The notes under the pieces: generated by a model
Told to the model about the DNA's origin: nothing
Database searches by the model: none
Seen by the model: only the letters and a program-made list of their open reading frames with translations
Translations under genes and position numbers: made by a program
Shown: one piece after another, positions 52,829 through 60,827 of the stretch
How the letters are laid out: each line of letters starts with the position of its first letter
How positions within the stretch are numbered: the first letter of the stretch is position 1
Assembly (NCBI RefSeq): GCF_900659615.1
Contig: NZ_CAACUY010000035.1
Coordinates: forward strand, 1 to 60,827
Origin: Actinomadura fibrosa
GTDB lineage: Bacteria > Actinomycetota > Actinomycetes > Streptosporangiales > Streptosporangiaceae
DNA: 60,827 bases
Reading direction: 5' to 3'

Positions 52829-54979
52829 ATGGCAGTCAAACCAGCGCCGTCCGGGGAAGCGCCGGCCGGTCGGTTGGCCGGTCGGTGGGTGCCGTGGTTG
52901 GTGATCGGCATGTGGGTGGTGCTGGCGGCGTTCATGGTGCCGCTGAGCGGAAAGTTGAGCTCGGTCACCACCGACAAGGCCGTGGACACCCTGCCGGCCA
53001 GTGCCGAGTCCACCAAGGTGGCGGTGCTGGAGGACAGTCTCCCGGACGGGGACGACAACACGTTCGTCTTCGTGTACCACCGCGCCGGCGGCATGACCGA
53101 CGCCGACCGCGCGACGGTCGAGCGCCACTACAACACCCTCGCCAAGCGGTACCCGCCGAAGGTGGCGGCCCCGGACGGCGGCGAGGACGAGGGCCCGCCG
53201 ACCAGATCCTCCACCGACGGCAAGGCGATGATGTTCACCCTCTCGGTGAGCACGGCCTACGGCGGACCGGAGACCATCGTCGGCCCGTTGCGTGACGCCG
53301 CGAAGGACCGCCCCGCCGGACTGGAACTCGACGTGACCGGCCCCGCCGCGGTCGACGGCGACATGGACGCCGTCTTCGACGGCATCGACGTACAGGTCCT
53401 TCTCACCACCATCGTCGTCGTCACGCTCCTGCTCATCCTCACCTACCGCAGCCCGGTGCTGTGGTTCATCCCGCTGGTGGCCGTGGGCGCGGCCGCACTG
53501 ACCGCGATGGCGACCGTCTACCTGCTCGTCAAGGGCTTCGGCATCGTGGTCAACGACCAGAATTCGGCGCTGCTGACGATCCTGGTGTTCGGCGTCGGCA
53601 CGGACTACGCACTGCTGATCATCTCCCGGTACCGGGAGACACTGCACCACCACGAGAACGTCCGGGTCGCGATGGTCCACGCGCTCCGCGGCGCGGCGCC
53701 GGCCATCGTCGCGTCCGCGGCCACCGTGGTCGCCGGCCTGCTCTGCCTGCTCGTCGCGGACCTGAACAGCACGAGCGGGCTGGGCCCGATCGGTGCGGCC
53801 GGCATCCTGTGCGCGCTGGTGGCCATGCTGACGCTGTTCCCGGCGGTGCTCGTGGTGCTCGGCAGGCGGATCTTCTGGCCGGCCATCCCGCGGTTCAGCA
53901 CGGCCGTGGAGGAGAAGCCGGGGCTGTGGGGACGGCTCGGTACCGCCATCGCCCGCCGCCGGTGGGTGGCGACGCTCGGCTTGCTCGGGGTCCTCGGCGT
54001 GCTCGCCACCGGGCTGGCGGCCAACACCGGCGCCCTGCGGGAGCAGGACCAGTTCCTGTCCGCGCCGGAGTCGGTCACCGGCTTCACCGTCCTCCGCCAG
54101 CACTTCCCGGAGCTCGGCGGCCAGCCGATGACGGTCTTCACGCGGCCGGCGTACCAGGAGCGGGTGCTCGACGCCGTCAAGGGCACTCGCGGTGTGGCCC
54201 TGGCCACCCCGGACCAGACCAGCGGCGGCTGGGCCGGCATCTCCGTATTCCCGAAGGACGCGCCGGACACCGCCGCGGAGTACGACACGATCAAGCGGGT
54301 GCGCACCGCCGTGCACGCGGTGAGCGGGGCGGAGGCGATCGTCGGCGGGCCGAGTGCGGAGAACCTCGACACCGAGGTGACCACCAGCCGCGACGAGAAG
54401 CTGGTGATCCCGCTGATGCTCGCCGTCGTCCTGATCATCCTCGGGCTGCTGCTGCGCGCGATCGTGGCCCCGCTGGTCCTGATGGCCACCGTGATCGTCT
54501 CCTTCGCCGCGGCCTTCGGCGGCAGCGTGTTCGTCTTCGACACGATCCTCGGGTTCAAGGGGATCGACTATTCGGTGCCGCTGCTGGCATTCCTGTTCCT
54601 GGTGGCGCTCGGTGTCGACTACAACATCTTCCTGGCCAGCCGGGCCCGGGAGGAGGCCGTGCGTCTCGGCACCGGAGCGGGCGTGCTCAAGGCCCTCTCC
54701 GCCACCGGCGGCGTCATCACCTCGGCAGGCCTGGTCCTGGCGGCCACGTTCGCGGTCCTCGCCACACTGCCGCTGGTGATGCTGATCGAGGTCGGGTTCC
54801 TGGTCGCCTTCGGCGTGCTGCTCGATGCCCTGCTGGTGCGGTCGGTCCTGGTGCCCGCCCTCACCCTGCTGATCGGACGGCGGATCTGGTGGCCGAGCCG
54901 GCTGTCCCGTCCAGCGGCGGAGCTGCCGGACGGCCAACAGTCGCTCGCCGACGACGAGGAGCCCACGCTGCAACGGTGA
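52829..54979 (+). CDS. MMPL-family (RND) membrane transporter
   Basis: 716 aa from ATG 52829. Two halves each carry a leading TM, a large outer loop and a TM block. The membrane signatures GVGTDYALLIISRYRE and GVDYNIFLASRAREE hold the proton-relay Asp-Tyr pairs typical of MMPL pumps. It exports lipids, siderophores or drugs. It faces the OmpR/HisKA system tail to tail. No partner gene indicates the substrate. Confidence 0.9.
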   Translation: MAVKPAPSGEAPAGRLAGRWVPWLVIGMWVVLAAFMVPLSGKLSSVTTDKAVDTLPASAESTKVAVLEDSLPDGDDNTFVFVYHRAGGMTDADRATVERHYNTLAKRYPPKVAAPDGGEDEGPPTRSSTDGKAMMFTLSVSTAYGGPETIVGPLRDAAKDRPAGLELDVTGPAAVDGDMDAVFDGIDVQVLLTTIVVVTLLLILTYRSPVLWFIPLVAVGAAALTAMATVYLLVKGFGIVVNDQNSALLTILVFGVGTDYALLIISRYRETLHHHENVRVAMVHALRGAAPAIVASAATVVAGLLCLLVADLNSTSGLGPIGAAGILCALVAMLTLFPAVLVVLGRRIFWPAIPRFSTAVEEKPGLWGRLGTAIARRRWVATLGLLGVLGVLATGLAANTGALREQDQFLSAPESVTGFTVLRQHFPELGGQPMTVFTRPAYQERVLDAVKGTRGVALATPDQTSGGWAGISVFPKDAPDTAAEYDTIKRVRTAVHAVSGAEAIVGGPSAENLDTEVTTSRDEKLVIPLMLAVVLIILGLLLRAIVAPLVLMATVIVSFAAAFGGSVFVFDTILGFKGIDYSVPLLAFLFLVALGVDYNIFLASRAREEAVRLGTGAGVLKALSATGGVITSAGLVLAATFAVLATLPLVMLIEVGFLVAFGVLLDALLVRSVLVPALTLLIGRRIWWPSRLSRPAAELPDGQQSLADDEEPTLQR

Positions 54980-55000
54980 GCGCGGCGGCACGGACGAGAT

Positions 55001-55034
55001 CCGGGACGGGCCCCAGGCCCGTCCCGGTTCTTTT
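55001..55034 (+). terminator. Rho-independent terminator after the MMPL gene
   Basis: A perfect 12-bp stem (CCGGGACGGGCC with its complement) closes a CCA loop and is followed by TTCTTTT. It lies 22 bp after the stop, the most canonical terminator in the window. Confidence 0.85.
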
Positions 55035-55180
55035 ATGGGCCCGACGGCCGCCGCCCTTTGGTCCTGCGCCGCGCGCCAGGGCTGGGGGCGGCGTACCGCG
55101 GTGTCCTACCCGGTGGTGGGCCGCGCGGGCCATGCCCGAGGGCCGCCGTCTCCTGTTCTGCGCCGCGCCGCCGGGGCGGG

Positions 55181-56629
55181 TCAGCGCACCGTGCTGTCGT
55201 CCCCGGCGGTGGGCCGCGCGATCGGGGTGGGCGGGGCCGCGGCCGGAAGGTCGACCCGGAGCAGCGCGCCACCGCGTGCGGAGCGGGCGACGGTGGCCCG
55301 GCCGCCGTGGGCGTCGACGACCCGCTGCACGATCGACAGTCCCAGCCCGGATCCCGGCAGCGCCCGGGCGCTGTCGGCGCGGTAGAACCGGTCGAACACC
55401 CGCGGCACGTCGGCGTCGTCGATGCCCGGCCCGGCATCGTCGACCTCGAGCACCGCCGACGCGCCCTCGGCCCGGAGCCGGACCTGGACCGGCTGGTCCG
55501 CGGGGGACCACTTGCCGGCGTTGTCAATGAGGTTGAGCACCGCCCGCTGGAGCGCGGCGGGACGTCCGCTCACCCACACGGACGTCACGTCGAGCGCGAC
55601 CTCGATGTCGGGCACGCGGGAGCGCGCCCGGGTCGCGGCGGCCACCACCACGTCGGCGAGGTCGAGCAGCTCGGTGCTCTCGTCGCTGACGTCACCGCGC
55701 GCGAGGTCGGTCAGCTCGGCGGCGAGGGTGCTCAACTCGGCCACCTGGGCGCCGAGGTCGTTGAGCAGCCGGGTCCGGCTCTCCGCCGGCAGTGCGCTGT
55801 CGAGGGTGCCGCGCCGATCGAGCCGGATCAGCAGCTCGACGTTGAGGCGCAGGCTGGTGAGCGGGGTCTTGAGCTCGTGGGCGGCGTCCTCGGCGAGCAG
55901 CCGCTGGGCCCGCCGCGAGTCCCGGAGCGCGGCGAGCATGTCGTTGATCGACTGGATCAGCCGCCGGATCTCCCCACCGCCCTCGTCCGGGATGTCGGCG
56001 TCGAGATCCCGGGTGTGCGCGACCCCTACCGCGGCGGCGGTCAGCCGGTCGATGGGAGCCAGCCCGGTCCGCGCCACGGTCCGTCCGACAAGGGCGCCGC
56101 CGGCCACGCACAGCAGCCCGATCAGCAGCATGCCCAACCCGAACTGGGTGATCGGGCTGTCGTCGGCGACGCGGGCCGCCACCTGGACCGCGCCGTCGCC
56201 CGCCCGCAGCGTGTAGACGAGGTAGCCGTCGTCGTCGTTCGACTCCATCAGATCGGCCGACGCGCCCCGCGCCACGCGCCCGGCGCGCTCGCTGACCGGC
56301 GGCAGCGCGGGCTGGCCGGCCGGCGTCCGCGTCGAGCCGTCGGGCAGGACGACCCGCACCAGCCGACCGGATCCGGGATACGGCGGTAGCTGGACCTGCG
56401 CCAGACCGGCGCGCTCCGCGTTCGTCGCCAGGACGCGGGAGTCGGCGCGCAGCTGATCCTCGGCGGTGTCCCGCAGCTCCCAGACCAGGAGCTCGATGCC
56501 CACCTCCAAGGCCACGAACACGCTGACCGCGATGGCCGTCGCCGCGATCACCGTCAGCCTGGTCCGCAGGGACCGCCGGCGCCACCATCGGGTCAGCCGG
56601 CGCGGTTCCCGGCCGGCGGGCCTTCTCAC
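55181..56629 (-). CDS. HisKA sensor histidine kinase
   Basis: 482 aa from a GTG overlapping the regulator stop (GTGA). TM1 about 22-48, extracytoplasmic region about 52-160, TM2 about 162-182, HAMP, then HisKA with His251 ([17 protein letters not shown]) and HATPase_c ([26 protein letters not shown]). It is a partner of the OmpR regulator. Membrane or envelope stress sensing is plausible given the MMPL neighbour, but this is unproven. Confidence 0.9.
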   Translation of the reverse strand: MRRPAGREPRRLTRWWRRRSLRTRLTVIAATAIAVSVFVALEVGIELLVWELRDTAEDQLRADSRVLATNAERAGLAQVQLPPYPGSGRLVRVVLPDGSTRTPAGQPALPPVSERAGRVARGASADLMESNDDDGYLVYTLRAGDGAVQVAARVADDSPITQFGLGMLLIGLLCVAGGALVGRTVARTGLAPIDRLTAAAVGVAHTRDLDADIPDEGGGEIRRLIQSINDMLAALRDSRRAQRLLAEDAAHELKTPLTSLRLNVELLIRLDRRGTLDSALPAESRTRLLNDLGAQVAELSTLAAELTDLARGDVSDESTELLDLADVVVAAATRARSRVPDIEVALDVTSVWVSGRPAALQRAVLNLIDNAGKWSPADQPVQVRLRAEGASAVLEVDDAGPGIDDADVPRVFDRFYRADSARALPGSGLGLSIVQRVVDAHGGRATVARSARGGALLRVDLPAAAPPTPIARPTAGDDSTVR

Positions 56630-57318
56630 GGAGGAGTCTCCCGCAACGTGTATCCCAGGCCGCGCAGCGTGTAGATCAATCGCGGCTCCCCCTCGGCCTC
56701 CATCTTGCGGCGCAGGTAGCTCACGTACACCTGGAGGTTGTTGGCGGTGGCGCTCATGTCGAAGCCCCAGACCGCCTCGAACAGCGCGTCGCGGGTCAGT
56801 ACCCGGGTCGCGTTGCGCATGAGGACCTGCAGGAGGGAGAACTCGGTCCGGGTCAGGTGCAGCGACCGCCCGCCCCGCCACGCCTCGAACCTGTCGGGAT
56901 CGAGCCGGACATCGGCGAACGACAGGACCTGCGACTCCCCGTCGGGGGGCGTGCGCCGGCGCAGCAGGGCCCGCACCCGGGCCAGCAACTCCTCGGTGGC
57001 GAACGGCTTGGGCAGGTAGTCGTCGGCGCCCGCGTCCAGCCCCGTGACCCGGTCGGAGACCTGGTCACGGGCGGTCAGCATCAGCACCGGCAGATCCCGG
57101 CCCGCGGCCCGCAACCGCCGGCAGGTCTCCAACCCGCCGAGGCGGGGCATCATCACGTCGAGGATCAGTAGATCCAGCGTGTCACCGCCGGCCCCACCGA
57201 CCTCGTCGAGCACGGCGAAACCGTTGCCGACGGTGCTGGTGTCGTAACCCTCGACCTGGAGCACCCGCTCCAGCGACTCACGGATGGCCCGCTCATCATC
57301 CGCGATCATGATCCGCAC
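56626..57318 (-). CDS. OmpR-family response regulator
   Basis: 230 aa from GTG 57318. Receiver with Asp54 ([13 protein letters not shown]), TARD and KPF. A C-terminal winged helix reads [22 protein letters not shown] and [13 protein letters not shown]. It is first in the operon with the kinase. Likely targets are itself and perhaps the MMPL gene. Confidence 0.92.
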   Translation of the reverse strand: MRIMIADDERAIRESLERVLQVEGYDTSTVGNGFAVLDEVGGAGGDTLDLLILDVMMPRLGGLETCRRLRAAGRDLPVLMLTARDQVSDRVTGLDAGADDYLPKPFATEELLARVRALLRRRTPPDGESQVLSFADVRLDPDRFEAWRGGRSLHLTRTEFSLLQVLMRNATRVLTRDALFEAVWGFDMSATANNLQVYVSYLRRKMEAEGEPRLIYTLRGLGYTLRETPP

Positions 57319-58474
57319 GCCGGCCCGCCCCCTTCCAGCCGATGCTTGTGCCGCTCATTGTCCCCGATCAACCTGAGACCAGGATTAAGGACCACGGAGA
57401 TGCCAGCCCAGTGGGTGTTCGGCAGCAGGGCGCAGGTGTCTGACTAGAGACGCTGGGCAGTAAGGCGCATTTGACGTCCTTCGTGCAGGTCTTGGCCAGA
57501 TGGGACGGGGTTTGCGGGGATGAGGCGACCGTCGCAGAGAGCTCGGTAGCGTGCGAAGTTGCGGCGCGCCGTTCGCGGTCCTCCTCCGACTCCGAGCACT
57601 CGGCCGCGAGCGGCCAGGCCGGTGCGGACCGCGTCCACCCGGAGCTTGGCCCGCTCGGTGCCAGGGAGGGCGTCATCGGCGACGTCCAACAGCCAGGCGG
57701 TGGTGAGCCACCGCCTTGCACGTCCGCCCACGAACGATGAGTTAACGAGGCCGGGCTCCTGACCCGCCACCGCTTGGCCGCCTCAGGGCAGGCGCCATGG
57801 TCGACGGCGACGAAAGCGGCGCCAAATCGCACTCAGGTTTCAAGCATCGCGACGAACGGTCGTGCGAGCTCCTTCAGTCCTATGGCGCTCCGCCGCTGGC
57901 CTCGTCTCCTCAGCCAGGCGCCGGACACTATCGGCGACCAAGCCGTCCAAGCTCACACAAAGCCAGGCCGCCATGTTCGGTCCATTCGCCTCGCGCGGGC
58001 CGTATTGACGCATCTGCTCTCGCAACTTCGTAACGCTGCACTCCAGACCGTGTCTGGGTTAGTTAGCCGCCGTTTGTTGAACGATTGGGTGCGGCGCATC
58101 CCTCGCCACCCAGCGAAAGCACATCCGAGCAGATGAACACCGCTGCGCGCGTTCCTCAGGCCGCCGGCCCCTTTGCTGCAACGACCGCCCGCGGCTTGGA
58201 TTCTGGCCTGCGCCGACCTGGAGGCGGTCGGCGTCTGGCTCGGCCTGCCCACAGGACTCGCCACCGCCGCCCTGCTTCTGCTGCGGCACTGCGCCTCCGG
58301 ACGCGGACGGTCCTGACCTGACGCTCGATTACCCGAACAAGCGACCGGAGGAATGACCGCCGCGCACAGTCGTCGTGCTCCTCCGCTCGGCGGGACGCGA
58401 TGGCGTACCGGAGTTGGTCACCGGCCCGGGTTCCGATGAAGGCCTTGGTCGGCGGGTGGGGGGCCGAGTGTGCT
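57319..58474. other. Long region without a recognised gene
   Basis: About 1.15 kb. Several frames of 60-150 codons exist on both strands (for example 57444-57770 minus, with WLTTAWLLDVADDALPGTE), but none has a recognised domain, a good start and actinomycete codon bias together. It probably contains decayed genes. No clear repeat was seen. Confidence 0.45.
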
Positions 58475-60523
58475 TCATGACGGGCGGGCCAGCCGGTCGG
58501 CTGCTTCCGGGTGGCCTTCTCCCGCCGCACGGCGGAACCATTTCGCCGCCCTGCGGTGGTGGCCGGTCTCGGTGAGCAGCAGTCCCAGGTTGTACATGGC
58601 GTCGGGACTTCCGTCGTCCGCTGCCTTCTTGAGCCATGGTTCGGCCTCTCGCACAAGGCCTCTACGCCAGATGAGAAGGCCGAGGTTGACGATCGCACCG
58701 GTGTTGCCGGCTTCGGCGGCGGCGCGGTACCACCGTTCGGCTTCGTCCAGACGTTCTGCGTTCTCCAGCAGCAGAGCCAGGCCGAACATACCGTCGCCGT
58801 AACCGGCATCGGCGGCGGCACGGAACCAGCGTTCGGCTTCCTCAAGCCGTCCCGAAGCTTCGAGCAGGTTGCCCAGATTGGCCATCGCCTCGGACATCCC
58901 GGCCTCGGCGGCGGTGCGATACCAGTGTTCGGCCTCGTCGGCTCGGCCGGACTCCCGCAAGTGGACGCCGAGATTCACCAGCGCGTCCGGGACACCGGCC
59001 TCGGCGGCCGCCCGGTACCAGTGCTCGGCCTCCTCCCCGCGTCCGAGTTGGTCGAAAAGCAGCCCCAGGTGGAACATGCCTTCGCCGTCCCCGGCGTCGG
59101 CGGCCAGGCGGTACCAGCGCTCCGCCTCGTCGGTTCGGCCGAGGTCACGGAGCAGATGACCGAGGTTGACCATCGCGATGGTGTTGCCGGACTCGGTCGC
59201 GACGGCGGTGCGGTACCAGCGTTCGGCCTCCGCGGCGCGGCGGGTGTCCGCGAGCAGCACACCCAGGTTGGTCATCGCTCCGTCGTCACCGGCATTGGCC
59301 GCGGTCCTGTACCAGCGTTCGGCCTCCTTCACGCGCCCGCCCTGTTCCAGGTGCATGCCGAGATTGGTCATCGCGTCGGGAAGACCGGCCTCGGCGGCAC
59401 GCCGGAACAGTCGCAGGGCCTCCGCTGCGTCGCCGACCTCATCCCGCATCACGCCCAGGTCGAACATCGCGCCGGGGTGGCCGGCCTCGACGGCGGTGCG
59501 GTACCAGTGCTCGGCCTCGTCGGGGCGACCGGATCGCCGCAGCAGCACGCCCAGTTCGACCATCGCATCGACGTCGCCCACCATCGCCGCGTGCCGTAAC
59601 CGATGCTCCGCTGGGTCGGGTGGGGACGGCGCCTCGTAGGCCGGCGCCCGCTGGGGCGGCGCCTCGCGGACCGAGCTGATAGTGGCGGTAGCGGCACCGC
59701 CGGCGAGGCGGACGAGCACGGTCCCGGCATCGGGCGGCCGTGAGGCGGGATCTTTGGCCAGCAGATCCATCACGAGCGCATCGAGAGGGGCCGGCAGATC
59801 AGGTCGCCGTGCACGAGGCGGGACAGGCGCCTGATGAAGGTGGGCGTTCAGCGCGGCCGCGACGGAGGTGTCGCCGGCGACGAGCGGTACGCCGGTGAAC
59901 ATCTCGTAAAGCACACAGCCGAGGGCGTAGAGGTCGGTGCGCTGGTCCACGAGCTGGTCGAGGATCTGTTCAGGAGCCATGTACTGGGGGCTTCCCGCGA
60001 TGTGGCCCGGCCTGGTGATCTGGGTGCCGCCGTGCAGATGGGCGATACCGAAGTCGCAGACTTTGACACGGTCCTCGGCCAGCACCATGAGGTTGGCCGG
60101 CTTGACGTCACGGTGCACCACGCCGTGCTCATGGGCGAATCTGAGCGCCTTGGTGACCTGCTCGGCCAGTCGTAGCGCCCTGCCGATCTCCAGCCCGGTC
60201 GGATGTTCGGCGAGGACGCGCCGCAGATCCTGGCCGCGCAGCAGTTCCATGACGATGAAGAGCATCTCGTCGTCACCGTCGGCGTGCCGGTCGATGTCGA
60301 ACACGACCGTGATCCCCGGGTGCTCCATGGCCGCGGCAACCTGTGCCTCGCGCCGGAAACGGGCGGCCGTCTCGCTGTCCGCCTCCAGCTGGGCGGTCAG
60401 CAACTTCACCGCGACCTGGCGGCGGAGCCTCGAATCGGTGCCCTGCCAGACCTGCCCCATCCCGCCGCGGCCCAGCAACTTCTCCAACCGGTACCTGCCT
60501 GCCAGTTCCAGTCCTCTGCGCAT
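58475..60523 (-). CDS. Cytoplasmic Ser/Thr protein kinase with SEL1/TPR-like repeats
   Basis: 682 aa. Kinase domain about 10-275: GRGGMG, Lys40 in VAVK, HRDVKPAN with Asp139, DFG (157-159), APE (183-185). A short linker leads to about eleven 32-residue repeats (from about 310) with the pattern AMxNLGxLL-x3-GR-x2-EAExWYRxAAEAG. One repeat has a two-residue insert (ATESG). No TM or PASTA domain is present, unlike PknB. The repeats likely recruit partners. Confidence 0.9.
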   Translation of the reverse strand: MRRGLELAGRYRLEKLLGRGGMGQVWQGTDSRLRRQVAVKLLTAQLEADSETAARFRREAQVAAAMEHPGITVVFDIDRHADGDDEMLFIVMELLRGQDLRRVLAEHPTGLEIGRALRLAEQVTKALRFAHEHGVVHRDVKPANLMVLAEDRVKVCDFGIAHLHGGTQITRPGHIAGSPQYMAPEQILDQLVDQRTDLYALGCVLYEMFTGVPLVAGDTSVAAALNAHLHQAPVPPRARRPDLPAPLDALVMDLLAKDPASRPPDAGTVLVRLAGGAATATISSVREAPPQRAPAYEAPSPPDPAEHRLRHAAMVGDVDAMVELGVLLRRSGRPDEAEHWYRTAVEAGHPGAMFDLGVMRDEVGDAAEALRLFRRAAEAGLPDAMTNLGMHLEQGGRVKEAERWYRTAANAGDDGAMTNLGVLLADTRRAAEAERWYRTAVATESGNTIAMVNLGHLLRDLGRTDEAERWYRLAADAGDGEGMFHLGLLFDQLGRGEEAEHWYRAAAEAGVPDALVNLGVHLRESGRADEAEHWYRTAAEAGMSEAMANLGNLLEASGRLEEAERWFRAAADAGYGDGMFGLALLLENAERLDEAERWYRAAAEAGNTGAIVNLGLLIWRRGLVREAEPWLKKAADDGSPDAMYNLGLLLTETGHHRRAAKWFRRAAGEGHPEAADRLARPS

Positions 60524-60759
60524 GCCCGGCCTTTCAGTGCCATCGCCCTGGAAAAGGAGCCGCCCTGCCGCATTCCATCAGCGCCTCTCCGGTTCGTCTA
60601 GATCGACAGAGCGGTACGCGAGCGCCGGTAGGTGATCTGGTATTCCCGGCGCCACAGCTCTTACGGCACAGCAGAAAGCTTGAGCGAGACCGGGAGGCGC
60701 ATAGTCGCGTCCGCGCCATGGTGGAGGCCTAGATCGTTGATGGGGAATGATGGTGCTGG

Positions 60760-60827
60760 TTAGTGGTCATAGGCGATCAGGGAGCGTTTGACGGGTGCGT
60801 TGATCAGCCAGTTGTGCCAGATGGCGG
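60760..60827 (-). mobile_element. Transposase, C-terminal end (partial)
   Basis: The minus strand from the window edge encodes AIWHNWLINAPVKRSLIAYDH followed by TAA (60762-60760). This tail resembles the end of DDE transposases of IS982 or IS5-like elements in actinomycetes. The rest lies outside the window. Confidence 0.7.

Noticed and set aside
52933..52948. Core of the island palindrome (CCGCTGAGCGGAAA)
   Set aside because: It lies inside the MMPL coding region, lacks the outer arms and is far from the island. Likely chance.
52415..54991. 858-codon open frame on the minus strand
   Set aside because: It is antisense to the MMPL gene, and its translation is low-complexity Arg/His/Gln-rich with no domain. 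It reflects GC-rich third positions.

Overview
The window is high-GC DNA with dense coding, many GTG starts, frequent 4-nt stop/start overlaps (ATGA or GTGA), an F420-type LLM flavoenzyme, ECF sigma/anti-sigma pairs and a Ser/Thr kinase with repeats. All of this fits a soil actinomycete. A Thermomonosporaceae, Pseudonocardia or Streptomyces-like genome is plausible, but the genus cannot be fixed from the sequence alone. No rRNA, tRNA or CRISPR array was seen.

Left edge (1-3.4 kb): the end of a TetR regulator that may be a double-TetR fusion, then a secreted three-module esterase-GH10 xylanase-CBM2 with CGAAA-n2-TTTCG palindromes upstream.

Catabolic island (3.5-25 kb), the centrepiece. A divergent array of about 22 genes encodes:
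(i) an SsuABC/NMT1-type ABC importer with two paralogous lipoprotein binding proteins;
(ii) a three-component Rieske oxygenase: oxygenase at 9.3 kb, TrxR-like reductase and 7Fe ferredoxin at 20.4-21.8 kb;
(iii) an MhpB-type class III extradiol dioxygenase and three alpha/beta hydrolases;
(iv) a degenerate M20-like protein and a 38-aa membrane peptide;
(v) two pairs of hotdog (MaoC/HTD2-like) dehydratase subunits, an SDR, an MDR, an LLM oxidoreductase and a fused double CaiB/BaiF CoA-transferase;
(vi) an IclR regulator, the last gene of the main operon.
A 17-bp palindrome (core GCTSASCGGAC) recurs in the promoter regions of almost every transcription unit of this island. It is therefore likely one regulon under the IclR protein. 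The set reads as import, ring hydroxylation, meta-cleavage, hydrolysis and CoA-dependent side-chain processing of an unidentified aromatic (or polycyclic/terpenoid) compound.

Middle (25-43 kb): mostly single genes or small regulator-enzyme pairs. They are a class IV aminotransferase, an ASCH-winged-helix protein, a VOC protein, a NUDIX remnant, an AraC/DJ-1/FAD-monooxygenase group, a membrane HTH protein with an SH3-like exterior, two MFS exporters, an LCMT-like methyltransferase, AraC-SDR, HxlR-SRPBCC and MerR-SDR pairs, and a TetR-DHA2 efflux pair with clear operators.

Right (43-60.8 kb): a CitA/DcuS-type two-component system whose kinase carries an apparent frameshift, divergent from another NMT1-type ABC importer; an ECF sigma/anti-sigma pair; an IS21 IstB relic; an MMPL transporter convergent with an OmpR/HisKA system; a cytoplasmic Ser/Thr kinase with about eleven 32-residue repeats; and the 3' end of a transposase at the edge. 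Several strong stem-loop terminators lie between converging genes.
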